DNA of 59,159 bases from positions 1 to 59,159 of the forward strand of contig NZ_JAMPYG010000018.1 of NCBI RefSeq assembly GCF_023700745.1, in the 5' to 3' direction. Position 1 is the stretch's first letter, and each line of letters starts with the position of its first letter. Source of the DNA: Rhodoferax sp. Its GTDB lineage: Bacteria; Pseudomonadota; Gammaproteobacteria; Burkholderiales; Burkholderiaceae_C. The notes under the pieces were generated by a model that was not told the origin of the DNA, did no database searches, and worked only from the letters and a program-made list of their open reading frames with translations. This document shows, piece after piece, positions 51,501-59,159 of the stretch. Position numbers and translations under genes: made by a program.

Positions 51501-54396
51501 GGCCCAGATCAATCAGCCAGTCCGAGGCGCGAATCACGTCCAAGTTGTGCTCGATCACCAGCAGCGAATGGCCCGCGTCCTGCAGCTTGCGCAGCGCCCG
51601 CATGAGTTTGGCAATGTCGTCAAAATGCAGCCCGGTGGTGGGTTCGTCGAACATGAACAACACACCACGCCGGGCCAGCGCTTGGCGGCTATTGCTGCTC
51701 GCTTTGGCGGCTTCAGCCAGGAAACCGGCGAGCTTCAGGCGCTGCGCTTCGCCACCACTGAGCGTGGGCACCGGCTGGCCCAATTTGACGTAGTCCAGGC
51801 CGACGTCCACGATGGGTTGCAAGGCCCGCAACACATCGCGGTCGGCGACGAACAGCGCAACAGCTTCGCTGACGGTCAGGTTCAGCACGTCGGCGACGTT
51901 GAGGTGCTGCGCCTGTCGCTCAATGGTGATTTCCAGAATTTCCGGCCGGTAGCGCTTGCCGTCGCAGTCCGGACAACGCAGGTAAACGTCGCTTAAAAAC
52001 TGCATTTCCACATGCTCAAAACCCGAGCCGCCGCAGGTCGGGCAGCGGCCGTCACCGTTGTTGAAACTGAATTTGGTGGCGGTGTAGCCGCGCTGTTTTG
52101 ACAGCGGCGCGTTGGCAAAGATCTCGCGAATAGCATCCCAGGCACCGACGTAACTCACCGGGTTTGAGCGCGCGGTTTTGCCGATCGGCGACTGATCCAC
52201 AAACACCACGTCGCTGATCTGCTCGGCCCCCAGCAAGCGTTCATAGGCACCGGGCGTCTCGGTGGCTTTGCCAAAGTGGCGCAGCAACGCGGGCGCCAGC
52301 GTGTCCTGAATCAGCGTCGATTTGCCGGAACCACTGACGCCGGTGATACACACCAGGCGCTGCAGCGGTATCTCGACAGTGACGTTTTTGAGGTTGTGGT
52401 CGCTGGCACCTTCGAGCACCAAGCGCGGCGTGCTGGCGGCCACCAGCCGCTTGAAGCCCATGCCCACGGTTTTTCGCCCGCCCAGATAGGCGCCGGTGAG
52501 CGTGTCGGCGTTGCGCAAGTCCTCTGTGCTGCCATCAAACACAATCTGGCCGCCGCGTTCGCCGGGGCCAGGACCCATGTCGATCATGCGGTCGGCGGCC
52601 AGCATCACGGCCGGGTCATGCTCCACCACCACCAGTGTGTTGCCGGCATCAACCAGGCGCTGCATGGCTTTGATGATGCGGTGCATGTCGCGCGGGTGCA
52701 AGCCAATGCTGGGCTCGTCGAGCACAAACAGGGTGTTGACCAGCGACGTGCCTAAAGCAGTGGTCAGGTTGATACGCTGCACCTCGCCGCCACTCAGCGT
52801 GCGGCTTTGCCGGTCCAGCGTGAGGTAGCCGATGCCCACCTCGCACAGGTATTTCAGGCGGGTGCTGATTTCATCAAAGAGCAGCTTGAGGGTTTTCTGA
52901 TCAGCTTCAGACACGCCCGGAATGAGCTGGGCGAGTTGCAGGGTGGCAAAAAACTGGCGCAAGCGATCCATCGGCAACTGCATCAAGTCATGCAGACACA
53001 GCCCCGGCAAGGCTTCCAGCTGCTCGCGGCGCCAAGTCACGCCCTGCGGCATGAAGCGTTTGGCGGGTTCAAGCACGGCATCGGCATCCGCTTTGGAACC
53101 GATGCGCCACAGCAGGCTCTCGGTCTTCAGACGTGCGCCACCACAATCCGGGCACGGCGTGTAACTGCGGTACTTGGACAGCAACACGCGGATGTGCATC
53201 TTGTAGGACTTGGTTTCCAGGTATTCAAAGAAGCGCTTGACGCCAAACCAGTGCTGATTCCACTTGCCGTCCCAGTGGGGCGAGCCATGAATCACCCAGT
53301 GTTGCTGCTCGGGTGACAGCTTGTTCCAGGGTGTGTCGCGCGGAATGCCCTCGGCTTCGGCGTGGCGCATCAGATCGTCTTGCGCCTCTTGCCATGCCGG
53401 GGTTTGTATCGGTTTGATGGCACCCGCACGCAGCGTGAGCTTGTCGTTGGGGATGACCAAACCATAGTCCACGCCGATGACCCGACCAAAACCGCGGCAG
53501 GTGTCGCAAGCGCCCACAGCCGAGTTGAAGGAGAACATCGACGCCATCGGGTCGGTATAACGCAAGTTGCTCTCGGGGCAATGCAGGCCGGTCGAAAACT
53601 TCCAGACCACCGGGTCAGCGCCGACATCCGTTTGCGGCGCATCCAGCAGGTACACCGTCATGCGACCGCTGCCGTGTTTGAGCGCGACCTCAATCGCCTC
53701 CAGTACGCGGGCACGCTCGGCCGTGATGAGCCGAAAGCGGTCAGCCACCACGTCGAGCACCTTGCGCTTTGAGACCGGCTCGGCGGCCAATTTACCGGTT
53801 TTCTTTTTTACCACATCGGAGTGGGTCTCAACCGTCACCTCACGCTCGGCCTGCACCTTGGTAAAGCCACTCACCGACAACCACTGTTCAATTTCATCCG
53901 GTGTGGCGCTGGCGGGCAACTCCACCGGGAAGGTGATGGCCAGGCGCGCGTCGCTGCTGCCCACGCGCTGCTGCAACTGGGCACAAATGGTTTCTGGCGT
54001 GTCGTGACGCACCGGCTGGGCTGTTGCCCGGTCAAACAAGGACCCGGCGCGGGCAAACAACAACTTCAGATGGTCGTTGAGCTCGGTCATGGTGCCCACG
54101 GTGGAGCGGCTGGAACGCACCGGGTTGGTCTGGTCGATGGCAATCGCCGGGGGCACGCCTTCGACCTTGTCCACAGCGGGCTTGTCCATGCGGTCCAGAA
54201 ACTGGCGCGCGTAGGCGCTGAAGGTCTCCACGTAACGGCGCTGGCCTTCGGCAAACAGGGTGTCGAACACCAGGCTGGACTTGCCCGAGCCACTCGGACC
54301 GGTGACCACGGTCAATTCACCGGTGCGAATGTCCAGATCGAGGTTTTTGAGGTTGTGCTGACGCGCACCGCGAATGCGGATGGTTCCCTGTGACAT
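48568..54396 (-). CDS. uvrA: Tandem double-length excinuclease ABC subunit UvrA
   Basis: 1942 residues: two complete UvrA copies (about 1-1000 and 1048-1942) joined by a ~47-residue linker. Four Walker A motifs occur at 33-41, 686-694, 1076-1084 and 1620-1628, each with an LSGGE signature and DEP Walker B, so all four ATP sites look competent. Copy 2 keeps a UvrB-binding-like segment (GLLAPLVMNRKGVYTEL) and intact zinc pairs C1311/C1314 and C1335/C1338. Copy 1 has a divergent insertion there and its first zinc pair is broken (C273-P-E-S276), although C297/C300 and the later zinc modules (785-811) remain. Nucleotide excision repair damage sensing is expected. I recall double-length UvrA annotations in other Burkholderiales; a normal-length uvrA may exist elsewhere in the genome. 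Confidence 0.95.
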   Translation of the reverse strand: MSQGTIRIRGARQHNLKNLDLDIRTGELTVVTGPSGSGKSSLVFDTLFAEGQRRYVETFSAYARQFLDRMDKPAVDKVEGVPPAIAIDQTNPVRSSRSTVGTMTELNDHLKLLFARAGSLFDRATAQPVRHDTPETICAQLQQRVGSSDARLAITFPVELPASATPDEIEQWLSVSGFTKVQAEREVTVETHSDVVKKKTGKLAAEPVSKRKVLDVVADRFRLITAERARVLEAIEVALKHGSGRMTVYLLDAPQTDVGADPVVWKFSTGLHCPESNLRYTDPMASMFSFNSAVGACDTCRGFGRVIGVDYGLVIPNDKLTLRAGAIKPIQTPAWQEAQDDLMRHAEAEGIPRDTPWNKLSPEQQHWVIHGSPHWDGKWNQHWFGVKRFFEYLETKSYKMHIRVLLSKYRSYTPCPDCGGARLKTESLLWRIGSKADADAVLEPAKRFMPQGVTWRREQLEALPGLCLHDLMQLPMDRLRQFFATLQLAQLIPGVSEADQKTLKLLFDEISTRLKYLCEVGIGYLTLDRQSRTLSGGEVQRINLTTALGTSLVNTLFVLDEPSIGLHPRDMHRIIKAMQRLVDAGNTLVVVEHDPAVMLAADRMIDMGPGPGERGGQIVFDGSTEDLRNADTLTGAYLGGRKTVGMGFKRLVAASTPRLVLEGASDHNLKNVTVEIPLQRLVCITGVSGSGKSTLIQDTLAPALLRHFGKATETPGAYERLLGAEQISDVVFVDQSPIGKTARSNPVSYVGAWDAIREIFANAPLSKQRGYTATKFSFNNGDGRCPTCGGSGFEHVEMQFLSDVYLRCPDCDGKRYRPEILEITIERQAQHLNVADVLNLTVSEAVALFVADRDVLRALQPIVDVGLDYVKLGQPVPTLSGGEAQRLKLAGFLAEAAKASSNSRQALARRGVLFMFDEPTTGLHFDDIAKLMRALRKLQDAGHSLLVIEHNLDVIRASDWLIDLGPEGGDAGGEVVAFGTPEEVMLHASSHTALALRDYAAQMGVVHEVQDFSAAEGTSHWDRIPISVRKLGSDPNDAASVSNAHTDSIQIINAREHNLKSLSVNIPRGKFTVVTGVSGSGKSTLAFDILFNEGQRRYLESLNAYARSIVQPAGRPEVDAVYGIPPTVAIEQRLSRGGRKSTVGTTTEVWHFLRLLFVKLGTQHCIHDGTPVAPQTPEKIAAQLLKNFRGQHIGLLAPLVMNRKGVYTELADWARPRGFTHLRVDGNFLPTTNFPRLDRFKEHTIELPVFSLDVLPEQEALLREALAKALQHGKGVVHVLSDLAGLSEAMQAGMPTAGIGHLSAFSTLRACPVCSTSYAELDPRLFSYNSKHGWCPDCVGTGVKLTREQRKVFDDSVRDDDNKGREQTFAEPEVEDLVDTVCPTCQGTRLNATARAVRFGEVAITELASLSVSDLRGWVETMQTLGRLSGRESDIARDLIPEIKGRLEFLEQVGLGYLTLDRGAPTLSGGEAQRIRLAAQLGSNLQGVCYVLDEPTIGLHARDNQILLGALQTLSDQGNTLVVVEHDVDTIRHADHIIDIGPSAGKRGGRLVAEGGVANIQGAADSQTGRYLLHAMKHPLKPRRTDHEAQHWITVTGAKLHNLHKVTVRIPLSRLVAVTGVSGSGKSTLARDVLLANVQVAVQKRSTKAGRDAMAAGETLAWVGCEDVTGFETVDRVLEVDQTPIGKTPRSCPATYIGFWDTIRKLFADTLEAKARGYAANRFSFNTGEGRCPGCEGQGIRTIAMSFLPDVKVLCETCKGARFNPETQAVTWRGKNIGDVLQMEVDEAVDFFAAMPVISHPLQLLKDVGLGYLTLGQPSPTLSGGEAQRIKLVTELSKVRDDITRRGQKAPHTLYVLDEPTVGLHMADVEKLIKVLHRLVDGGHSVVVIEHDLDVIAEADWVIDLGPEGGNAGGHVVAAGSPEAVVALATHTGVALTALLAR

Positions 54397-54482
54397 GAAG
54401 GCTTTCCGGTTTGTGAGGCGAACATTCTAGGGATGTCCGCCCGACACATCAGGTCAAAGGGGCTTAAGCACCCGGCCCTCGG

Positions 54483-55121
54483 TCAAGGCAGGCGCTGCAC
54501 CCCTGGCGCAATGGCTGCCGCCGCGTCCCAGGCCCCGTCAAACCAGGCATCACCCGCCAGATAAGCCTGCAACATGGGCAAGGCATCAAGGCCCCAGAAC
54601 AGTTTGCCATCCACCTCGAACGTGGGCACACCAAACACACCCAGCGCAATGGCCTCGGCCGTGTTGGCCTTGAGCCGCGCTTTGACTTCGTCGCTATCGG
54701 GCCCAAGCGCTGGCTTCAAGTGCTGGCTGAGAGCCTGCAGCCGAACCGGGTCCGCGGCCTCCAGACCACCCTGCCAGACATGGCGCAACAGGGTCTCGCA
54801 GACATAGCGATTCGGCTGCTCGGGCGCGCCACAGGCCAGCGCCAGCCGCAACAAGGCGAGCGGGCTGAACGGGTGGGTCGCGGGCATGTGCAAATTCACG
54901 CCGTGCTGATGCGCCAGCCACAGCACCTGGCGGTAGGTCCACTCGCGCTTGCCCGCGATCTCGGCCGGCCCTAGCTGCCCGTGATGCTTGAGCAGCGCGC
55001 CAAACAATACCGGCTTGTAAGTCACGGTCGTGCTGTGGCCCATCAGCGCCTCGGGCAATTGCTCGAACGCCAGATAGGCGTAGGGCGAGATGACATCCAG
55101 GTAAAAAGTGATGTGTTTCAT
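54483..55121 (-). CDS. DsbA-family 2-hydroxychromene-2-carboxylate isomerase-like protein
   Basis: 212 residues. Kappa-class GST/DsbA thioredoxin fold: MKHITFYLDVISPYAYLAFEQL with serine at the active position (no CxxC), and the C-terminal GVFGVPTFEVDGKLFWGLD. Homologues isomerise aromatic-degradation intermediates using glutathione; the real substrate is unknown here. Start overlaps the DUF1289 stop (ATGA). Last gene of a six-gene operon. Confidence 0.88.
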   Translation of the reverse strand: MKHITFYLDVISPYAYLAFEQLPEALMGHSTTVTYKPVLFGALLKHHGQLGPAEIAGKREWTYRQVLWLAHQHGVNLHMPATHPFSPLALLRLALACGAPEQPNRYVCETLLRHVWQGGLEAADPVRLQALSQHLKPALGPDSDEVKARLKANTAEAIALGVFGVPTFEVDGKLFWGLDALPMLQAYLAGDAWFDGAWDAAAAIAPGVQRLP

Positions 55122-55369
55122 GAAGCAAACTCCGCCAGGCGGGTCTCGATCCGGGCCCAGACGACACGCTTGAACGCGTCATCGGCATTGCCCCACTGGC
55201 CGATTTCTTCCAGGGTACGCAAACAACCCTGACACAAACCTGTAGTCGCGTCCATCTGGCACACCGACAAGCAGGGCGAAGGCACCGTCTGGGCAAAGTG
55301 GTCTTCGCTGGCGCGGACATGTCTGGCGCTGGCCGCCAGGAATTGGATGGCTTTCGGATCGGGACTCAA
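55118..55369 (-). CDS. DUF1289 cysteine-rich small protein
   Basis: 83 residues with the DUF1289 pattern SPCLSVCQMD...GLCQGCLRTLEEIGQW: four cysteines, probably binding zinc or an Fe-S cluster. Function unknown. It overlaps ybaK upstream and the isomerase gene downstream by 4 bp each. Confidence 0.9.
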   Translation of the reverse strand: MSPDPKAIQFLAASARHVRASEDHFAQTVPSPCLSVCQMDATTGLCQGCLRTLEEIGQWGNADDAFKRVVWARIETRLAEFAS

Positions 55370-55881
55370 GCGCTTTCTCCTCGCGCCACATCCACCACCG
55401 GCGCACCGGTCAAATGCACCAGATCAGCCGGTTGCAACCTGAAAACACCATGCGGGTGTCCGGCCGCCGCCCAGATTTCATCAAAACGCAGCAGGTCGCG
55501 GTCAATCAGGGTGACAGGCGCCACCGCATGTCCCACCGGCGAAACACCGCCAATGGAAAACCCCGTGCTCGCCTTGACAAACTCGGCATCGGCGCGCCCC
55601 AGCTTTTGTCCGTCGGCACACACCAGCGCCTGCACCTTGGCCTCATCGACACGGCGGTCGCCCGAGGTGATGACCAGCACGGCGGCGGCATCGGGCTTGC
55701 GCCTGAAGATGATGCTTTTGGCAATTTGCCCCAGAGCCACGCCCAGCGCGTCGGCGGCCTGCTGCGCGGTGCGTGCGGCCTCAATGAGCAGGACCGGCGG
55801 GTGCGGATGCCCCTTGTCCTGAAGGGTACGCGCCACCCGCTGCATGCCTTCGGGAAGGGGTTTCAATTCAGCGCCGCACAT
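55366..55881 (-). CDS. YbaK/EbsC-type aminoacyl-tRNA deacylase
   Basis: 171 residues of the YbaK/ProX editing family, which hydrolyses mischarged tRNAs (for example Cys- or Ala-tRNA-Pro). The GQIAKSIIFRR segment carries the conserved lysine; GGVSPVGHA and the final FDEIWAAAGHPHGVFRL motif are typical. The ATG at 55881 overlaps the HMG-CoA lyase stop; an internal ATG at codon 13 is an alternative start. Confidence 0.88.
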   Translation of the reverse strand: MCGAELKPLPEGMQRVARTLQDKGHPHPPVLLIEAARTAQQAADALGVALGQIAKSIIFRRKPDAAAVLVITSGDRRVDEAKVQALVCADGQKLGRADAEFVKASTGFSIGGVSPVGHAVAPVTLIDRDLLRFDEIWAAAGHPHGVFRLQPADLVHLTGAPVVDVARGESA

Positions 55882-56789
55882 CAGGCTTGTCGCTTGGTCA
55901 GCAGCGCCTTGCCCGCACGCGCGTTCGTCGGACGATTCAGGAAATCGCTGATGAACTGGCCGGCATCAATCAGCAAATCCAGGTCGATGCCGGTGTCGAT
56001 GCCCATGCCGTGCAGCATGTACACCACGTCCTCGGAAGCCACGTTGCCAGTGGCACCTTTGGCATAAGGACATCCGCCCAGCCCGGCCACCGAGGTATCA
56101 AACTGCCAGACGCCCATTTGCAAGCAGATCAGCGTGTTGGCCAGCGCCTGGCCGTAGGTATCGTGAAAGTGACCCGAAACATCGTTCAGGTCGAAATGCT
56201 TGAGCGTGGCTTCCACCGCGCGCTGCACCTTGAGCGGCGTGCCCACGCCAATGGTGTCGGCCACGCCCACATGCTGCACGCCAATGCCTTTCATGAGGCC
56301 AGCCAGGTAGCTCACCCGCTCGGGCGCGATGTCACCCTCGTACGGACAACCCACGCTGCAGCTCATGGCGCCGCGCACGTAAATGCCCGCGTCACGCGCG
56401 GCAGACACCACCGGCGCAAAGCGTTCGATGCTCCCGGCGATGCTGCAGTTGATGTTCTTCTGGCTGAACGCCTCACTGGCCGCGCCGAACACCACGATTT
56501 CGTCGGGCTGTGACGCCAAGGCGGCCTCAAACCCCTTGAGGTTGGGCGTCAGCACCGAATAACGCACACCAGGCAGACGATGGATGCCGGCCATGACTTC
56601 TGCGTTGTCGGCCATTTGCGGCACCCATTTGGGGCTGACAAAACTGGTGACTTCAATTTCTTTCAGACCAGCGGCTTGCAGCCGGTGCACCAGCTCGATC
56701 TTGACGGCGGCGGGTACCAGGCTCTTCTCGTTTTGCAGGCCGTCACGGGGGCCGACCTCGACCAGTTTGACGCGTTGCGGAAGGGGCAT
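55881..56789 (-). CDS. Hydroxymethylglutaryl-CoA lyase
   Basis: Cleaves HMG-CoA to acetoacetate and acetyl-CoA, the last step of leucine breakdown. 302 residues. VEVGPRDGLQNE at the N-terminus, metal site SGHFHDTYG, and the active-site loop GLGGCPYAKGATGNVASED are intact. No other leucine-degradation genes (liu) are adjacent, so the physiological route is inferred. Confidence 0.94.
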   Translation of the reverse strand: MPLPQRVKLVEVGPRDGLQNEKSLVPAAVKIELVHRLQAAGLKEIEVTSFVSPKWVPQMADNAEVMAGIHRLPGVRYSVLTPNLKGFEAALASQPDEIVVFGAASEAFSQKNINCSIAGSIERFAPVVSAARDAGIYVRGAMSCSVGCPYEGDIAPERVSYLAGLMKGIGVQHVGVADTIGVGTPLKVQRAVEATLKHFDLNDVSGHFHDTYGQALANTLICLQMGVWQFDTSVAGLGGCPYAKGATGNVASEDVVYMLHGMGIDTGIDLDLLIDAGQFISDFLNRPTNARAGKALLTKRQA

Positions 56790-56810
56790 AAATCACTCGC
56801 TAAGATAAAA

Positions 56811-57236
56811 CTAAAAATGGGCAATGATGGCAACAAGCTGGATCTCGACGGGCGCATTGCCCGGCAGGTTTGCAACCCCGATGGTAGCCCGGCATCCAAT
56901 CCCGTCGTCACCGATTTCACGTTGCAGATAGGTCGATGCAAAATCGGCCAAGCTTGCATGTGCGGTGAATTCTGGTTCAGCTGCGATATAAACCGTCAGA
57001 CTGAGAACCCCCGCAACCTTTTCGTGCGGAGCCATCAGAAGGCGTGCGGAGGCCAGGGCATTTTTCGCGGCGAGCTCCACCGCCGCTTGATAGCTTTCCA
57101 GCGGAACACCTGGACTCACCGCGCCCTTGAACATCAATACCCCGTTGTCCCGGGGTGTCATGCCCGAGGTATGGACCAGGTCCCCATGCCGCTTGGCGGC
57201 GACATAGTTCCCTTGCGGAACGGGAGGGTGCGTCAT
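56811..57236 (-). CDS. RidA-family (YjgF/YER057c) enamine/imine deaminase-like protein
   Basis: 141 residues from ATG 57236. HTSGMTPRDNG, YQAAVELAAKNALAS and the C-terminal PVEIQLVAIIA are RidA-family segments. The usual catalytic-arginine position is not clear: ATIGVANLP replaces the AVARLP-like stretch, suggesting a non-archetypal subgroup. It overlaps the aminotransferase stop (ATGA), a logical pairing since RidA proteins clear reactive intermediates of PLP enzymes. Confidence 0.85.
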   Translation of the reverse strand: MTHPPVPQGNYVAAKRHGDLVHTSGMTPRDNGVLMFKGAVSPGVPLESYQAAVELAAKNALASARLLMAPHEKVAGVLSLTVYIAAEPEFTAHASLADFASTYLQREIGDDGIGCRATIGVANLPGNAPVEIQLVAIIAHF

Positions 57237-58450
57237 CTCCGGTATCGCTCGATCAAGGCACAAGTACGTTCAACCGCCTGAATCGCCGCCTCACGATCTT
57301 GCGAAAAATTAAAGCGTATGCTGTTGGTTGAATGGGGGCCAAATTCCGCCCCGGGAGTAACCGTCACACCGGCCTGGTGGCGCAAAATAGTGACGAATAT
57401 CTGGGTGGACACACTGAGTTCAGGTAGGCTCGGAAATAGATAGCTGCCCGCTTGCGGGGTGCGTGCAGCCAGCCCATTCACAGCGCGAAGCCGGGCAAGC
57501 AAAGCATCGCGGATCGCCTGATGGAGGGCAATCCGCTCCTGCATCCAGCCGGCGGGTTCTGCAAACCACGTTCGCAGAACCGACTGGCTGTAGCCCCCGG
57601 CCCGCAAGGAGACGATGGCCTGAAGCTTTTCCATCCGATCAATCAGCGCCGCTGCCCCAAAAGCAACACCCACGCGGTAGCCGCTGAGCGATTCCGTCTT
57701 GGAAGGGCCGATGATGGTGATCACATTTTCGGGGGCGTAGGGACTGGCCCGCAAATGCGTGTAGTGGCTGCCCTGATAAAGAAGCCGGGAATAGAGTTGG
57801 TCCACAATCACTGTGACACCGAAAGCCTGTGCCAGACGCGCGATAGCGTCGATTTCAATGTCAGAGTAAATCACGCCTGCCGGGTTGTTCGGATTGGAGA
57901 AAACAAACACCTTGGCCCCGGCTTTGAACGTCTGTTCCAGCTGTTCCAGATCGAGACCCGCATGTTCGGTTGCGGCAAGATAGTCCAGTTTGACGGGCAC
58001 GATTTCGGCGCCGAAAAATTGCACCAGCTTGCGGTTGGCGAAATAGTCGGGCTGCACAATCGCAACCTTGTCGCCTGCTGAAACACTTGATGCAATAGCC
58101 AGGAAAAGCGCACCCTGGGTGCCTGGGGTAATGATCAGCCCATCGTCAGACAAGACAGGTGCGCCGGTAAACTCGGCCAGTTTGACGGCAAGATCGTCGC
58201 GGATGTTCTTTTTGCCGCGGTATTCGGTATAGGCCTGATCAGCACCGCTTTCGAGACCTGCGGCAAAAGCATCAAACGCACCGGGAGTGGGCTCGAACGC
58301 ATTGACATCGCCATGCGAAAAATCAACTGGCCTACCTTCAATCGGGCCGCCGCGCAGCAAAGGCCCCAGATCAACTGCCTTCTGGCGCCCTTCTTGCCCC
58401 GGGGCATTGTTGGTTGCAAGCATGGCAAATTTATCTTTGATGCTGTCCAT
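57233..58450 (-). CDS. PLP-dependent class I/II aminotransferase
   Basis: 405 residues from ATG 58450; an in-frame TTG lies three codons upstream. Fold type I motifs: FVFSNPNNPAGV, YSRLLYQG, and the PLP-lysine segment GPSKTESLSGYRVGVAFG; TNSIRFNFS holds the carboxylate-binding arginine. Substrate not determinable. First gene of a tight operon with ridA, HMG-CoA lyase, ybaK, DUF1289 and the isomerase gene, and lies just downstream of the rRNA terminator. Confidence 0.9.
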   Translation of the reverse strand: MDSIKDKFAMLATNNAPGQEGRQKAVDLGPLLRGGPIEGRPVDFSHGDVNAFEPTPGAFDAFAAGLESGADQAYTEYRGKKNIRDDLAVKLAEFTGAPVLSDDGLIITPGTQGALFLAIASSVSAGDKVAIVQPDYFANRKLVQFFGAEIVPVKLDYLAATEHAGLDLEQLEQTFKAGAKVFVFSNPNNPAGVIYSDIEIDAIARLAQAFGVTVIVDQLYSRLLYQGSHYTHLRASPYAPENVITIIGPSKTESLSGYRVGVAFGAAALIDRMEKLQAIVSLRAGGYSQSVLRTWFAEPAGWMQERIALHQAIRDALLARLRAVNGLAARTPQAGSYLFPSLPELSVSTQIFVTILRHQAGVTVTPGAEFGPHSTNSIRFNFSQDREAAIQAVERTCALIERYRR

Positions 58451-58528
58451 GTCGACCAATCGTCTGTTAAATAGGTGATCCTAACATTGCTAGACGCTAT
58501 GCAATTCCGGGGGATGTCGACGATACCG

Positions 58529-58563
58529 CAAAAAAAAACGCCCAATCATCAGATTGGGCGTTT
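58529..58563 (-). terminator. Terminator of the ribosomal RNA operon
   Basis: A perfect 12-bp stem (AAACGCCCAATC / GATTGGGCGTTT) with a 4-nt loop, followed on the minus strand by a long T run, lies 10 bp after the 5S gene. A textbook intrinsic terminator ending the rrn transcript before the aminotransferase gene. Confidence 0.95.
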
Positions 58564-58573
58564 AGGCATAGGA

Positions 58574-58688
58574 GCCTGACGATGACCTACTTTCACACGG
58601 GAATCCGCACTATCATTGGCGCAAAGTCGTTTCACTGTCCTGTTCGGGATGGGAAGGAGTGGGACCAACTTGCTATGGTCGTCAGGCA
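58574..58688 (-). rRNA. rrf: 5S ribosomal RNA
   Basis: About 115 nt. Read on the minus strand it starts TGCCTGACGACC and ends GGTCATCGTCAGGC; the two ends pair as helix I. The internal CCCATCCCGAACAGG segment is the conserved 5S core. Ends are set by helix I pairing and may be off by one or two bases. Confidence 0.96.
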
Positions 58689-58850
58689 AAACTTTTTGTC
58701 ACCTTGACTATTGTCAAGGCAACCAATTTATAGAGCTAATCAGCTTCATCGAATGAACGAACCTGTATTCACTTGCGTGAAGGCAGGATTTTTGAATGCG
58801 TCAACTTGGCATAACTTCCCTGAGACACTTTATGTGAATCAAAGTTATAG
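58689..58850 (-). other. 23S-5S internal transcribed spacer
   Basis: A 162-bp spacer with no tRNA gene. It contains a hairpin CCTTGAC/GTCAAGG (58702-58719), a possible processing stem just upstream of 5S on the transcript. Confidence 0.7.
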
Positions 58851-59159
58851 GGTCAAGCCGCACGAGCAATTAGTATCGGTTAGCTAAGCGCATTACTACG
58901 CGTACACACCCGACCTATCAACGTCCTGGTCTTGAACGACTCTTTAGGGGGCTCAAGGCCCCGGCAGATCTCATCTTGAAACGAGTTTCCCGCTTAGATG
59001 CTTTCAGCGGTTATCTCTTCCACACATAGCTACTCGGCAATGCCACTGGCGTGACAACCGATACACCAGAGGTGTGTCCACTCCGGTCCTCTCGTACTAG
59101 GAGCAGGCTTCCTCAAATCTGCAGCGCCCACGGAAGATAGGGACCAAACTGTCTCACGA
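58851..59159 (-). rRNA. rrl: 23S ribosomal RNA, 3' end (partial)
   Basis: The last 309 bases of the window are the 3' end of 23S rRNA on the minus strand, ending near GGCTTGACCC. The reverse complement carries the universally conserved 3' domain, including the sarcin-ricin loop sequence AGTACGAGAGGACCGGAGTG. The rest of the gene lies beyond the window. Confidence 0.97.

Noticed and set aside
48988..51996. A 1002-codon open frame antisense to uvrA
   Set aside because: It lies wholly opposite a conserved gene, has His/Gln/Arg-rich low-quality composition typical of reversed GC-rich coding sequence, and matches no family I know.
58689..58850. tRNA gene in the rRNA spacer
   Set aside because: No cloverleaf or T-loop consensus is visible; only a short hairpin.

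Overview
The window reads as a chromosomal core segment from a betaproteobacterium of the order Burkholderiales, most likely family Comamonadaceae (Rhodoferax/Polaromonas-like). That placement is an inference from gene content and order: a glycerol ABC transporter locus, recG near oxyR-ubiA, pilS-pilR-ampD-nrdA-nrdB, an AlaLysPro-rich histone-like protein, accB-accC-prmA, tyrS divergent from an M23 peptidase gene and anmK, rplM-rpsI, and a double-length UvrA. Coding density is very high, no gap exceeds 300 bases, and I saw no insertion sequence, prophage, CRISPR array or tRNA gene.

Layout. 1-10.3 kb: a glycerol regulon. On the minus strand the order is glpS-glpT (two ATPases), glpP-glpQ (permeases), glpU (small membrane protein), glpV (binding protein) and glpD. 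Divergently on the plus strand are the DeoR-type regulator glpR and glycerol kinase glpK. 10.4-17 kb: proC faces a minus-strand block of a DUF2007 protein, oxyR, a Dyp-type peroxidase and ubiA; a CBS-domain protein and recG follow. 17-19.5 kb: an Mla/MCE-type lipid-transport locus (permease, MCE protein, lipoprotein) with no ATPase gene beside it. 19.5-25.7 kb: ffh, a CcsA-like membrane protein, a PP0621-type small protein, the pilS/pilR two-component pair and ampD. 26-31 kb: class Ia ribonucleotide reductase nrdA-nrdB behind a pair of NrdR-type boxes, then the histone-like gene.

31-38.8 kb: accB-accC-prmA-DUF3426, a TlpA-like thioredoxin coupled to an unknown gene, mpl, and a DAHP synthase gene (aroG). 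aroG is preceded by a previously unannotated 22-codon leader peptide packed with Phe/Tyr/Trp codons and by a strong terminator, a classical attenuator arrangement. 38.8-48.5 kb: tldD, rodA, dtd, tyrS, M23 peptidase, anmK, erpA, rplM-rpsI and rlmJ. 48.6-54.4 kb: a 1942-residue tandem UvrA with four intact ATPase sites. 54.5-58.5 kb: a tightly overlapped catabolic operon (aminotransferase, RidA, HMG-CoA lyase, YbaK, DUF1289, DsbA-family isomerase). 58.5 kb to the end: the 3' part of a ribosomal RNA operon on the minus strand (terminator, 5S, spacer, 3' end of 23S).

How the parts connect. The glycerol genes form a complete import-phosphorylation-oxidation route. ampD, mpl and anmK are three steps of peptidoglycan recycling within 21 kb. 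The most interesting signals are the aromatic attenuator of aroG, the fused double UvrA with one damaged zinc finger, the complementary degeneracy of the two glycerol-transporter ATPases, and the ATPase-less MCE locus.
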